Source of the DNA: Terriglobia bacterium
GTDB lineage: Bacteria; Acidobacteriota; Terriglobia; Acidiferrales; UBA7541
Reading direction: 5' to 3'
DNA length: 64,000 nucleotides
Assembly: GCA_020073485.1 (NCBI GenBank)
Contig: JAIQFB010000012.1
Location: 105,844 to 169,843 of the forward strand
Both the position numbers and the translations under genes were made by a program. Under the pieces are notes generated by a model. That model was not told the DNA's origin, did no database searches, and saw nothing but the letters and a program-made list of their open reading frames with translations. Positions within the stretch are counted from its first letter, which is position 1, and every line of letters starts with the position of its first letter. This document shows, piece after piece, positions 38,102 through 45,644 of this stretch.

Positions 38102-38647
38102 TCAGCCGCGATTCAAATCGCGTAATCCTTCGGGCAGCGTGACGTCGATGCGCTTTGCCCGCACGTCGATGCGCGTGCAGAATTCCGCGGCCAGCGGCAC
38201 CAGCACTTCTCCGTCGCTGGTTGCCACGGCCAGCAGCGGAACCCCGCCGGGAAATTCGACGTCGCGCACGGCGCCCATCGCCGACGTGGCTCCCTGCTCC
38301 CACACTTCACATCCCACCAGGTCGCTGACGAAATAATTTCCGGCGTCGAGCTTGGCGCGCTGCTCGAGCGGCACCTGCACCTCGAATCCGCGCAGGGGTT
38401 CCGCCGCTTCGATGCTGTCGATGCCCGCGAAAAGAAAAATGGCCTGGCCGCCCCGGCTGGGCGAAAGCCAGCACTTGCGCACCGCGATCCGGCGCGCAGC
38501 TCCGCGTCCATTGTCGAGCCACACTTCGCGCAGGGCGGGTAAACGTTCGGGAAAATCGGTGAGGATTTCGGCGGCCACTTCGCCGCGCAGGCCGCGAGGG
38601 CGCAAAATTCGGGCCAAGGTAACGCCGTTGAAAGGTTCCGAGGACAA
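38102..38647 (-). CDS. rimM: Ribosome maturation factor RimM
   Basis: Assists assembly of the 30S subunit head, binding S19. The 181-residue protein has the N-terminal RimM barrel (VTLARILRPRGLRGEVAAEILTDFPERL) and the C-terminal PRC-like barrel (YFVSDLVGCEVW, VRDVEFPGG, EVLVPLAAEF, RIDVTLPEGL). The start is TTG at 38647 with a weak ribosome site. It lies 27 nt upstream of trmD and 44 nt downstream of khpA in the same transcription unit. Confidence 0.95.
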   Translation of the reverse strand: MSSEPFNGVTLARILRPRGLRGEVAAEILTDFPERLPALREVWLDNGRGAARRIAVRKCWLSPSRGGQAIFLFAGIDSIEAAEPLRGFEVQVPLEQRAKLDAGNYFVSDLVGCEVWEQGATSAMGAVRDVEFPGGVPLLAVATSDGEVLVPLAAEFCTRIDVRAKRIDVTLPEGLRDLNRG

Positions 38648-38691
38648 TTTTTAGGTTTTAGGCGGGCTCCAAGTAGAGCCCACACCTGATA

Positions 38692-38922
38692 CTATTCGAG
38701 GATTTCCAGCGTCAGGCGCTTTTTGAGCTTCATCCCCGCCGCGCCCAGGATCGTGCGCATGGACTTCGCCGTGCGCCCCTGCCGGCCGATGACTTTGCCC
38801 AAATCTTCCGGATGCACGTGCAACTCCAGCACGGTCACCTGCTCGCCCTCCACGGCTCGAACCTGGACTTGTTCGGGATGGTCGACCAACGCTTTTGCAA
38901 TCGCTTCCACAAGTTCTTTCAT
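38692..38922 (-). CDS. khpA: KH-domain RNA-binding protein KhpA
   Basis: A single type II KH domain of 76 residues, the usual KhpA (YlqC) length, including the [18 protein letters not shown] loop with the GxxG motif (GRQG). KhpA pairs with KhpB/Jag, whose gene lies at 47414 in this window. The ATG at 38922 has GGAGGG 4 nt upstream, better than an in-frame codon at 38943. Position between rpsP and rimM is the conserved one. Confidence 0.94.
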   Translation of the reverse strand: MKELVEAIAKALVDHPEQVQVRAVEGEQVTVLELHVHPEDLGKVIGRQGRTAKSMRTILGAAGMKLKKRLTLEILE

Positions 38923-39032
38923 GAGGCCCTCCAACACTCGCATCCGCGGGATCAGCTCGATCTTTCACTTGTATGGATCCCGTGGGCCTGCGGGATCCTT
39001 CCCGAGCTTCCGCGATCTTGGCGAGCGGGAAC

Positions 39033-39272
39033 TCAGGCGATCTTTTGGGCTGTCAGAAAACTTCGAACCGTGTCGCTCGGCTGTGCACCGCATCCCAGCC
39101 AATACTTAATGCGCTCCGCATCCAGCGTGATCGCCGCCGGCTTCTGGAGCGGGTCGTAAGTTCCTACGACCTCGACAGTCCTGCCGTTGCGGGGTTTGCG
39201 TTTGTCCAGCACCACAACGCGGTAAAACGGGTGTTTCTTCTTTCCAATCCTAGCCAAGCGAATTGCCAGCAC
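39033..39272 (-). CDS. rpsP: 30S ribosomal protein S16
   Basis: Ribosomal protein of 79 residues, matching S16 from LAIRLARIGKKKHPFYRVVV through VGTYDPLQKP to the C-terminal RIKYWLGCGAQPSDTVRSFL. The start codon is GTG at 39272 with AGGAGG about 9 nt upstream. It follows ffh after 166 nt and precedes khpA by 110 nt. Confidence 0.96.
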   Translation of the reverse strand: MLAIRLARIGKKKHPFYRVVVLDKRKPRNGRTVEVVGTYDPLQKPAAITLDAERIKYWLGCGAQPSDTVRSFLTAQKIA

Positions 39273-39438
39273 GATACACTTCCTCCTGGCAATCAGTATA
39301 TCCGGTTCCTGGAATTTGCGATAGCCTTCCGGCAGTCATAGCCCCTGACCTGCCCACCCACTAGAGATGCCTGGTCAAGGCCAGGGTTTGCCCGGAGGGG
39401 TTGCCGTGGAGTGCCGTTCAGCAAATACGGGTGAGATC

Positions 39439-40782
39439 CTACGACGTTCCGGGGAGCTTTCCCATGCCTTTGAGGCGGCCCGAGGTGGCCAGCGAGCCGT
39501 ACTGCTTCATCATGGTCCGCATCTGCAGGTATTGTTTCAGGACCTGATTGACTTCCTGCACCGAGGTGCCGCTGCCGCGCGCGATGCGCTTGCGGCGCTT
39601 GCCGTCGATCAAGGCGTGGTCGTTCCGCTCGGAGCTGGTCATCGAGTTGATAACAGCCTCGATGCGCTTCAGCCGCGACTCGTCGATCTGCACGTCCTTT
39701 GGCATATTGGCCAGCGGCCCTATCTTGGGCAGCATGCCTAGAACCTGCTCGAGCGGGCCCATCTTGCGGACCTGCCGCAACTGGTCGCGAAAATCCTCGA
39801 GCGTGAATTCGTTGCGGCGCAGCTTGCGGGCCAGCTCGGCGGCTTGCTTGGCGTCTACGGTCTGCTCGGCGCGCTCGATCAGCGATAGAACGTCGCCCAT
39901 GCCCAACACGCGCGAAACGATGCGCTCGGGGTAAAACGCATCCAGCGCGTCGTATTTTTCGCCCGTGCCCACGAACTTTACCGGCGCGCCCGTCACCTTG
40001 CCGATCGAAAGCGCCGCGCCGCCGCGCGCGTCGCCGTCCAACTTGGTCAAGACCACGCCGGATAAACCCAACCTTTTGTGGAACTCGCCTGCCGAGCGCA
40101 CAGCGTCCTGCCCGATCATGGCGTCGGCCACAAACAGGATCTCCACCGGCGACAGTTCCCGCTTCAGCGTTCCCAGCTCTTCCATCAACGTGTCGTCAAT
40201 ATGCAGGCGGCCGGCGGTATCCACCAGGATCACGTCGAAGGCGGAAAGCTTCGCCTCACGAATCGCGCCGCGGGTAATTTCCAGCGGTTTGTCGGTCCCC
40301 GTGCCGGGCCAGCAGGGCACGTTCACCGCTTTTGCCACCTGCGCCAGCTGCTCGCGCGCCGCCGGGCGGTAGACGTCGGTCGAAACCACGATTGGCCGGT
40401 GCCCGTGCGCGGCCAGCCATTTGGCCAGCTTGCCCGTAGTCGTCGTTTTGCCGGAGCCCTGAAGACCCACGATCATCCATACAGAAGGCGGGCGCGAAGC
40501 AAAGAGCGGCTTGGCGTGCTTGCCCAGCAGCAGCGCGAGTTCGTCGCGCACGATCTTGATGACCTGCTGGTCGGGTGAAAGTTGCAGCAGGACTTCCGAG
40601 CCCAGCGCCTTCTCGCGGATGTGCGTCAGCAGCTCGTCGGCCACGCCCACGTTGACGTCGCCTTCCAGCAGCGCTTCGCGGATTCCCGCCAGCGCTTCGT
40701 CCACGTGCTCCTGCGTGAGTTTCCCCTGCCCGCGCAGGTTTTTGAAAACTCGCTGCAGCTTGTCTGTCAGATTCTCAAACAT
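39439..40782 (-). CDS. ffh: Signal recognition particle GTPase Ffh
   Basis: GTPase that with 4.5S RNA targets membrane proteins to the translocon. The N and G domains show GLQGSGKTTTTGKLAKWL (P-loop), DTAGRLHID and TKLDGDARGG; the C-terminal M domain (about residues 300-447) begins DFRDQLRQVRKMGP and contains the SGTSVQEVNQVLKQYLQM RNA-binding region. The ATG at 40782 gives 447 residues; the frame is open 18 codons further upstream. First gene of the operon; a candidate extended -10 site lies 57 nt upstream. Confidence 0.96.
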   Translation of the reverse strand: MFENLTDKLQRVFKNLRGQGKLTQEHVDEALAGIREALLEGDVNVGVADELLTHIREKALGSEVLLQLSPDQQVIKIVRDELALLLGKHAKPLFASRPPSVWMIVGLQGSGKTTTTGKLAKWLAAHGHRPIVVSTDVYRPAAREQLAQVAKAVNVPCWPGTGTDKPLEITRGAIREAKLSAFDVILVDTAGRLHIDDTLMEELGTLKRELSPVEILFVADAMIGQDAVRSAGEFHKRLGLSGVVLTKLDGDARGGAALSIGKVTGAPVKFVGTGEKYDALDAFYPERIVSRVLGMGDVLSLIERAEQTVDAKQAAELARKLRRNEFTLEDFRDQLRQVRKMGPLEQVLGMLPKIGPLANMPKDVQIDESRLKRIEAVINSMTSSERNDHALIDGKRRKRIARGSGTSVQEVNQVLKQYLQMRTMMKQYGSLATSGRLKGMGKLPGTS

Positions 40783-40838
40783 CAGGTCCGATCCCCGCGA
40801 ATCGTGGCGCGAAATGGCGCCGTTAATTCCCGTCACTC

Positions 40839-40847
40839 ATTCTAGCA
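40839..40847 (-). promoter_or_regulatory. Possible extended -10 promoter of ffh
   Basis: On the minus strand TGCTAGAAT matches the extended -10 pattern TGnTAtAAT with one change. It lies 57 nt upstream of the ffh ATG. The -35 region is weak. The identical nonamer occurs upstream of the DinB gene. Confidence 0.4.
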
Positions 40848-40887
40848 GGGTGCTGATCGTCTTGCAGGCATGGAGTTAAGCGGAAGG

Positions 40888-41026
40888 TTTTAGTAGCACA
40901 GCCACTCTTGGCTATGCGGTTTTTGTAATCGCGCTTAATTGGGAGGCGTACGCGTGGTCTAAAGAATCCCAAACCCAGCCCCCCGCAAGGGCTCGGGATA
41001 AAGAGTGGCTGCGCTACGCGACTCTT
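40888..41026. repeat. Composite REP-like element, type C
   Basis: 40888-40925 has a hairpin around GCACAGCCACTCTTGGCTATGC followed by GGTTTTTG, closely matching 31534-31570. At 41000-41013 AAGAGTGGCTGCGC is almost the reverse complement of its GCACAGCCACTCTT arm, and 41000-41026 forms its own palindrome. The two arms are in inverted orientation as in BIMEs. Confidence 0.65.
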
Positions 41027-41203
41027 CCTGGAGCCAGCTTAGCCCGTGAGGTTTGACCCGGCGCGGACGAAAAAGGCGGAAATCTGCTGATGCGCAGCAA
41101 ATCATCCCCCACGGAAAAAAGGCACGGAGTGCTCCTCCATGCCTCCTCCGTCTTCTACAGAAGCAAGTCGCGAATCGAATGAATGCCGTCGAGAATTCCG
41201 TGG

Positions 41204-41416
41204 TTAGTGGCTGTCTCCGTCATGGTCCACGTCGCTGGACGCGGGAGCCTTGGTGTTATTCGCCAGAGCCTGCTGAGCGGCGCTGCTGATGTTGACTTTG
41301 TCCTGCGGGACTGCAGTTTGGGTTGGAGGAGCCGGGGTCTTGGTCGTTTGCGTGGTCGTCTGGCTGGTCGAAGTATAGGCATTGACTGCGTGAACAGCCT
41401 GAATCGTATTGCTCAT
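41204..41416 (-). CDS. Small FlgM-like hypothetical protein
   Basis: A 70-residue, disordered, Thr/Ser/Gln-rich protein without membrane segments. The central DKVNISSAAQQAL resembles the D-x-V-x-[IL]-S-x-x-A-Q motif seen in FlgM-type anti-sigma factors and in many small acidobacterial proteins; its tail VDHDGDSH is acidic with possible metal-binding side chains. TTGAGG lies 9 nt upstream of the ATG, which supports translation. No flagellar gene is near, so an anti-sigma function is only a guess. Confidence 0.6.
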   Translation of the reverse strand: MSNTIQAVHAVNAYTSTSQTTTQTTKTPAPPTQTAVPQDKVNISSAAQQALANNTKAPASSDVDHDGDSH

Positions 41417-41514
41417 CGGTGATACACCTCAATCCACCCATCGGCAAAAGAAGAGGCTACTTTAGGATTTGCGAAAAAAACTTTTCGCGCGAACTGTTCC
41501 GCACTGAAACAGCG

Positions 41515-41544
41515 AAGGCCCGCCAATAACCTCCGGCGGGCCTT
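41515..41544. terminator. Hairpin downstream of the DinB gene
   Basis: Perfect 10-bp inverted repeat AAGGCCCGCC / GGCGGGCCTT with a 10-nt loop, 65 nt after the DinB stop on the minus strand. GC-rich stem ending in T/A pairs, with only a weak pyrimidine tail. It could terminate transcription or just be a stable RNA end. Confidence 0.5.
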
Positions 41545-41608
41545 CTACTTCTTCTGCGCACAGTAGTTCACTCAGGACAAGAATTGCCCAACACCATCCG
41601 GCAACGGC

Positions 41609-42151
41609 CTACTTCTTCGCGGCCGCAGCGGCAAACCGCGCCTGCATCTCGCGCGTGAGGTGCGGCACGATCCCGAGGATGCGTTCGATCAGCATCAATT
41701 GCCCCCGGTGATGCATTTCATGCTCTTTCACCGAGAGGATCATGTCGAAACGCGATCGGGTCGCCGGATTCGCTCCTGTCGGCATTTGAACGGCCTCGGA
41801 CAGGAAGCTCTCGTCCAGGCCTTCCACCCAGGTCGCCCAAGTCTCCCCATTGGCGCGCAGCAACTCGATGACTTGTTCCTTGCTGCGGGGCGCTTTTTCC
41901 TCGGCGGTCAATTGCTTCATCAAGGTCGGAAAGTCGAACCCTGCAAGCGTGGTCCGGCGTTCCTTTGCATGAACCTGGTGTTGAAAAGTGTAGCTTACCG
42001 CGATATGCGCCAGCAGCTCGCCGACACTTCGCGTGTCGGGCGCCGCCCGGAAACTGTACTTGTCTTCCGGGATGTCATTAGCAATGGCCAGCGTATTCTT
42101 GCGAACCGTGCGAAAACTTGCCGCGAGTTCCTTGCCTCCGTAGTAATTCAA
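41609..42151 (-). CDS. DinB family protein
   Basis: Four-helix-bundle protein of 180 residues of the DinB/YfiT superfamily, which includes metal-dependent thiol transferases and DNA-damage-induced proteins of unknown role. The three expected metal-binding His are seen in ELLAHIAVSY, and KEHEMHHRGQLMLIERILG near residue 140, which is the strongest family signature. The start is TTG at 42151 behind a good AGGAGG six nt upstream. A possible promoter lies at 42216-42224. Isolated gene; substrate unknown. Confidence 0.88.
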   Translation of the reverse strand: MNYYGGKELAASFRTVRKNTLAIANDIPEDKYSFRAAPDTRSVGELLAHIAVSYTFQHQVHAKERRTTLAGFDFPTLMKQLTAEEKAPRSKEQVIELLRANGETWATWVEGLDESFLSEAVQMPTGANPATRSRFDMILSVKEHEMHHRGQLMLIERILGIVPHLTREMQARFAAAAAKK

Positions 42152-42464
42152 GTGAATCCTCCTGTGGACTGGCAGAAATATCTGCTCTGAATTTTACGAA
42201 CCGGAAAGGGACTGCATTCTAGCATAAGCCGGCTTCCTGCGGATGTAGTCCCCTCCTTGAGGGGATAGCGGATACGGAAGGTAAGACCACCCCGTTACGC
42301 GGGCCGATCCCACGCTCCTACCAACCAAGGGGAGCGCCTAGTCCGTTGCAGGCTGATGCGCACAATCCGATACGAGAACTTCTCGGGGCCTGGCAACAAT
42401 CACCGAACGGGATTCGATGAACAGAAAACAGCATCAGCACATCCGATAGGCAAACATGGTTGCG
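42152..42464. other. Intergenic stretch DinB to MOSC genes
   Basis: About 313 nt. It carries the possible DinB promoter at 42216-42224 and a short palindrome CCCCTCCTTGAGGGG at 42248-42262. Nothing else recognised. Confidence 0.45.
42216..42224 (-). promoter_or_regulatory. Possible extended -10 promoter of DinB gene
   Basis: Minus-strand TGCTAGAAT, identical to that upstream of ffh, 65 nt before the TTG start. A matching -35 is not clear. Confidence 0.4.
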
Positions 42465-43178
42465 CTACGCTTCAATCCAGATAGGGTCACCAACCCGCAC
42501 TTCGCCGGGCGTGAGGACCGTAGCATAGATTCCCGCGCTCTGCCCATGCTTCTGAACGACGCATTTCAGAATTTCTGGACTCGACTCGCCGGTTGCCGGG
42601 TCGAGAGTGATCATCACGCATCGCTGATCAACTTGAGTGATGGCGATTCGCGCTGCGGTCCCAATTCGAAGAATCTTGCCGACCCACTGCAACTCGGCGA
42701 ATGGCTTGGCATCCTTCAGATCAACCAGGAGATTGGGACGAAAGCGCCACCAATTTTCCTTCGTTCCGCTTTCTTCCGCGATGCGCGCAACCGTTTGCGA
42801 GCTGATGAGGGAGACTGGCGCGACATCGTACGACCCGCGGTAGTCACGCAGCAAAAAGAGCGGCCTTCCCGATCTCGCCTCGAGCGCTTTGCGGAGGTCG
42901 TCGCTCGCAATGGGCCAATTCTCTCCATGCGCTGTCGCCACCGTCACGGCCACCTCTGGCGTGCCCGCCTTTTCGACGGAGGTTTGGTAATAGAGCAGCT
43001 CCGGCAACTCGCGCGCGGTGAGCCAAGGAAACGGACTTCGAGAGGTCGCCTGAATGAACGCATAGCGCCGGTCCTCCGCGAAACCTTGAAGAGTCAGCGC
43101 AGCCGAAGGCAGCGCCTCGCCTTGCATAGACTTAACCGGGTATCGCGTAAGCTGGCGAATAACACCCACAGATTGCAT
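42465..43178 (-). CDS. MOSC domain protein
   Basis: A 237-residue protein with an N-terminal MOSC_N barrel (VGVIRQLTRYPVKSMQGEAL) and the MOSC domain, which carries a conserved Cys used to handle sulfur or to reduce N-hydroxylated compounds with a molybdenum cofactor (YiiM/mARC type). The Cys lies in DQRCVMITLDPATGE near residue 184, matching the RCVxTTVDP signature. The ATG at 43178 is followed by the proper barrel start. Neighbours are unrelated. The physiological substrate is unknown, and a link to the molybdenum hydroxylase at 31665 is possible but unproven. Confidence 0.88.
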   Translation of the reverse strand: MQSVGVIRQLTRYPVKSMQGEALPSAALTLQGFAEDRRYAFIQATSRSPFPWLTARELPELLYYQTSVEKAGTPEVAVTVATAHGENWPIASDDLRKALEARSGRPLFLLRDYRGSYDVAPVSLISSQTVARIAEESGTKENWWRFRPNLLVDLKDAKPFAELQWVGKILRIGTAARIAITQVDQRCVMITLDPATGESSPEILKCVVQKHGQSAGIYATVLTPGEVRVGDPIWIEA

Positions 43179-43398
43179 GCGATTTCTCCTGGTTACCGCG
43201 CGACGCGTCGGTTCATTCTCGCCCAGGCTGGTGGCGCCCGTAATGGCTCGGAAGACGATGCCGGACCGTTACCAAGAGCCACATTCCGACAAGACGACTT
43301 CTCAAAAGTTGGTTTGGTGTCCGTTCGCCCAGCGAGTCCCGAGCCGACCGATCCGAACAAGCTCTTTAACGACTCTGTCTTGGCGTCGCTCGAAATTC

Positions 43399-44448
43399 TC
43401 ACGGAACCATCGGCTTGGATCGAGCCTTGAGCGTCCGCCAGACCTTCACCGCCCTATCTGGCACAGAATATGAAACGATCCCTTCGCCTAGTTGGACAAA
43501 CCATCCCGGTTCCGGATCGTGAACAACTAGCTTCCCGAGACCTGCCCAGCCGGAAGTCCCAAGGCGATTGTTCAGCGCTCGGCGCAAGATGCTGGCGAGG
43601 ATGTCGGCAAGCTGTAGTCCGAGCGAATCGCGCGAATCTGCGAATTTCAGCTGTTCGGTAAGAAGGCGCTTGGCGTCAATTACCCGACCTGTTCGGGATG
43701 ATCCTCGTTGCCCATACGTCTTGTGCGCCCAATCGACGTGACTCGCCATCTTTTCGTCAGCAGCGAGGTCGACTTCGTAGCGCTCAAAAAAGGAGTAATC
43801 CGCTCCGATAAGCGCGATGAAGGGTTCTTTCATGAAGTGACTTTCGCCCGCCGGAAGTATGATCGTGGTCCAAGTCTCTTCCATTTCCGTGATCGTGTGA
43901 TTCTTACGATCCACAATCCAAGCAACATCACCGAGTTCCTTCGGTTGCCGCTGAACGAAATATAAGATGGCGCTTTGCATGACATTCAGGACCAACTGAA
44001 TTGTAAGCTCTGCTTGCACGAACAGCTGATTCGGCATTTCGCGGAGGGTGCGTTCCATTCCTATCAACTGGAGGATAAGTTCGGGGCGGTGATCGCGAGT
44101 GACGTGGGCCGTAATGGCGTCCGCCTGCCGTACCTTGAAATCGTCGATGAGCACTTTCGGGTGAGTTATCATGTCTACGGCGACAAAGTCCATCAAAACG
44201 TCGTAGCGGGTAAGAAGACTAACTACTTCTGCAGCTTGCTTCTCATCGAGACTACTACCTTTTATTTCAATTCCCCGCGCAGGCCAGCTGTCCCGTAAGC
44301 GCAAGAATTCGTAGAACAATTCGTCCTCGAATACTGCAGGCACGACGAGCGCCAGAACAAGGGAAAAAGAGTTGGCCGGATTCGGTGGCCAAATAAAACT
44401 TCCGGCCTCATCGATGTATATCCGCATATCGCGTAAAGGATACGCCAT
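43399..44448 (-). CDS. DUF3800 domain protein
   Basis: A protein of up to 349 residues with the DUF3800 hallmark MRIYIDEAGSF at its N-terminus; the family has an RNase H-like nuclease-type core with an early Asp-Glu pair and a late Asp near the C-terminus (here DSLGLQLADILASILRRAL near residue 285). Members often sit in mobile or defence-like contexts. The region is visibly less GC-rich than its neighbours. The ATG at 44448 or the in-frame ATG 21 nt downstream could be the start. Activity is not established for the family. Confidence 0.78.
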   Translation of the reverse strand: MAYPLRDMRIYIDEAGSFIWPPNPANSFSLVLALVVPAVFEDELFYEFLRLRDSWPARGIEIKGSSLDEKQAAEVVSLLTRYDVLMDFVAVDMITHPKVLIDDFKVRQADAITAHVTRDHRPELILQLIGMERTLREMPNQLFVQAELTIQLVLNVMQSAILYFVQRQPKELGDVAWIVDRKNHTITEMEETWTTIILPAGESHFMKEPFIALIGADYSFFERYEVDLAADEKMASHVDWAHKTYGQRGSSRTGRVIDAKRLLTEQLKFADSRDSLGLQLADILASILRRALNNRLGTSGWAGLGKLVVHDPEPGWFVQLGEGIVSYSVPDRAVKVWRTLKARSKPMVP

Positions 44449-44804
44449 CGGTCAAAATTCAGCTCATACGAGAGAAACCGACCGCCTTTGCTCTTTTTTT
44501 GCGCCTAACATCTGGTAGTCCCTGTCCATGATGGCGCGCTGGGAGCCGAGACCAGATGGCGGAGGAATCGGGCTTCCTTCGAGCCAGGTCTTGATAGACG
44601 GACTTCTCGGGATGTGGGAATCCGCGCACAAAAAATTCGGCGCTCCGCGCGCTGGCCAGCAACACGGGGTCGCCCCGCGCGGGGAGATGGTCCCTTTTTT
44701 TCGTCCGTATCCGCAATCCCGCCCCCTCCTTGACCCTCACCGCGCCCTCGACTACACTACACGTTTGACTTAGTCCGAATATCAGGACTGAGGGGGAGAA
44801 TTCT
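44449..44804. other. Intergenic stretch upstream of rpmH
   Basis: About 356 nt between the divergent DUF3800 and rpmH genes. It includes the rpmH promoter at 44730-44758. In many bacteria dnaA and oriC lie here; no dnaA and no TTATCCACA boxes are visible. Confidence 0.5.
44730..44758 (+). promoter_or_regulatory. Promoter of the rpmH-rnpA-yidD-yidC operon
   Basis: TTGACC at 44730-44735 and TACACT at 44753-44758 with 17-nt spacing form a housekeeping-sigma type promoter 46 nt upstream of the rpmH start. Confidence 0.55.
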
Positions 44805-44945
44805 TTGCCGAAACGCACCTTTCAACCAAAAGTGCGCCGCCGCCATAAAACGCACGGCTTTCGCACGCGCATGAAGACCGCGGGAGGCCGCAAGGTTCTT
44901 GCGGCGCGCCGCAAAAAGGGACGTCATCGTCTCACGCCTATTTAG
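44805..44945 (+). CDS. rpmH: 50S ribosomal protein L34
   Basis: Ribosomal protein of 46 residues: translation gives [19 protein letters not shown] followed by [19 protein letters not shown] and ends RLTPI, fully matching L34. The start is TTG at 44805 with GGGGGAG about 6 nt upstream. It is the first gene of the conserved rpmH-rnpA-yidD-yidC-jag order, and the proposed rnpA start lies inside it in another frame. Confidence 0.95.
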   Translation: MPKRTFQPKVRRRHKTHGFRTRMKTAGGRKVLAARRKKGRHRLTPI

Positions 44946-45348
44946 AGATCCGGAAGGACCGCGGCAGGGTTTTCCTCGTGCCGTGCGCCTGTTGAAGCGC
45001 GCCGAATATGAAGCCGTGTATGGCGCGGGTCAACGCCGCTCGAGCCCTCAGTTCGCTGTATTTTTCCGCTCGCAACTGGCGATTCCGCGCGAGGCCCCGG
45101 GGAACCAGGCTGCTGGCCCCGACCGCGCCAGCCGCTTCGGCATCAGCGTCAAGAAAGCCCTGGGCGGGGCGGTGGTGCGCAACCGCATTCGCCGCCGCAT
45201 CCGGGAAATTCTGCGGCGCAATAGGACGGAGATTCCAACGGGATGGGACATTGTGATTCATCCGCGCAGCTCGGTGGCCGTGGCGCCTTTCGCGCCTCTG
45301 GAAGCGGAACTAGTGCGCCTGCTTCGCGGCCTGCGGCCGAAGACTTGA
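44899..45348 (+). CDS. rnpA: Ribonuclease P protein component
   Basis: Protein subunit of RNase P that matures tRNA 5' ends. [46 protein letters not shown] (the RNR motif region) and WDIVIHPR are typical. The frame is open from a TTG at 44899, inside rpmH, which would give 149 residues with a non-conserved leader of about 28; a GTG at 44983 would begin just before the conserved part. rnpA/rpmH overlap is known in some bacteria, so both are kept open. The stop overlaps the yidD start. Confidence 0.92.
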   Translation: MRRAAKRDVIVSRLFRDPEGPRQGFPRAVRLLKRAEYEAVYGAGQRRSSPQFAVFFRSQLAIPREAPGNQAAGPDRASRFGISVKKALGGAVVRNRIRRRIREILRRNRTEIPTGWDIVIHPRSSVAVAPFAPLEAELVRLLRGLRPKT

Positions 45349-45644
45349 GCCGCGGCGCGCGCGCGCTGCTTTTTCTGCTCGGCGTTTACCAATCATTTTT
45401 TTCCGCGCTCATGCCCAGCGCCTGCAAGTTTTATCCTTCCTGCTCGCATTACGCCACGGACGCGGTGCGCATGCACGGGGCGCGGCGCGGCGCGTGGCTG
45501 GCCGTGCGGCGCGTGGCCCGCTGCCATCCCTTTACGCGTGGCGGCGTGGACCTGGTGCCGGACGCTGCCGGTTTTCCGCAAACCGAAAGCCGCGCTGCCC
45601 TTAGCGATACCCCTGATCGTTCCAGGAACGAGGCCAGTCTGTGA
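45345..45644 (+). CDS. yidD: Membrane protein insertion efficiency factor YidD
   Basis: Small YidD (DUF37) protein of 99 residues. The three Cys of the family are present in SACKFYPSCSHYATDAV and ARCHPFTRGGVDLVP. The TTG at 45345 overlaps the rnpA stop as TTGA, giving the natural N-terminus [21 protein letters not shown]; the open frame extends further but into rnpA. It overlaps yidC by 4 nt. Assists YidC-dependent insertion. Confidence 0.93.
   Translation: MSRGARALLFLLGVYQSFFSALMPSACKFYPSCSHYATDAVRMHGARRGAWLAVRRVARCHPFTRGGVDLVPDAAGFPQTESRAALSDTPDRSRNEASL

Larger units (their letters stand above)
40783..41203. other. Intergenic stretch with repeats upstream of ffh
   Basis: About 420 nt with no gene. 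It has a possible ffh promoter at 40839-40847, a type C repeat and its inverted partner (40888-41026), and a short imperfect palindrome around 41131-41155. No SRP RNA core motif was found. Confidence 0.5.

Noticed and set aside
40860..41200. Possible SRP RNA or other structured RNA near ffh
   Set aside because: No conserved SRP RNA tetraloop/core sequence; the base pairing is explained by type C repeats.
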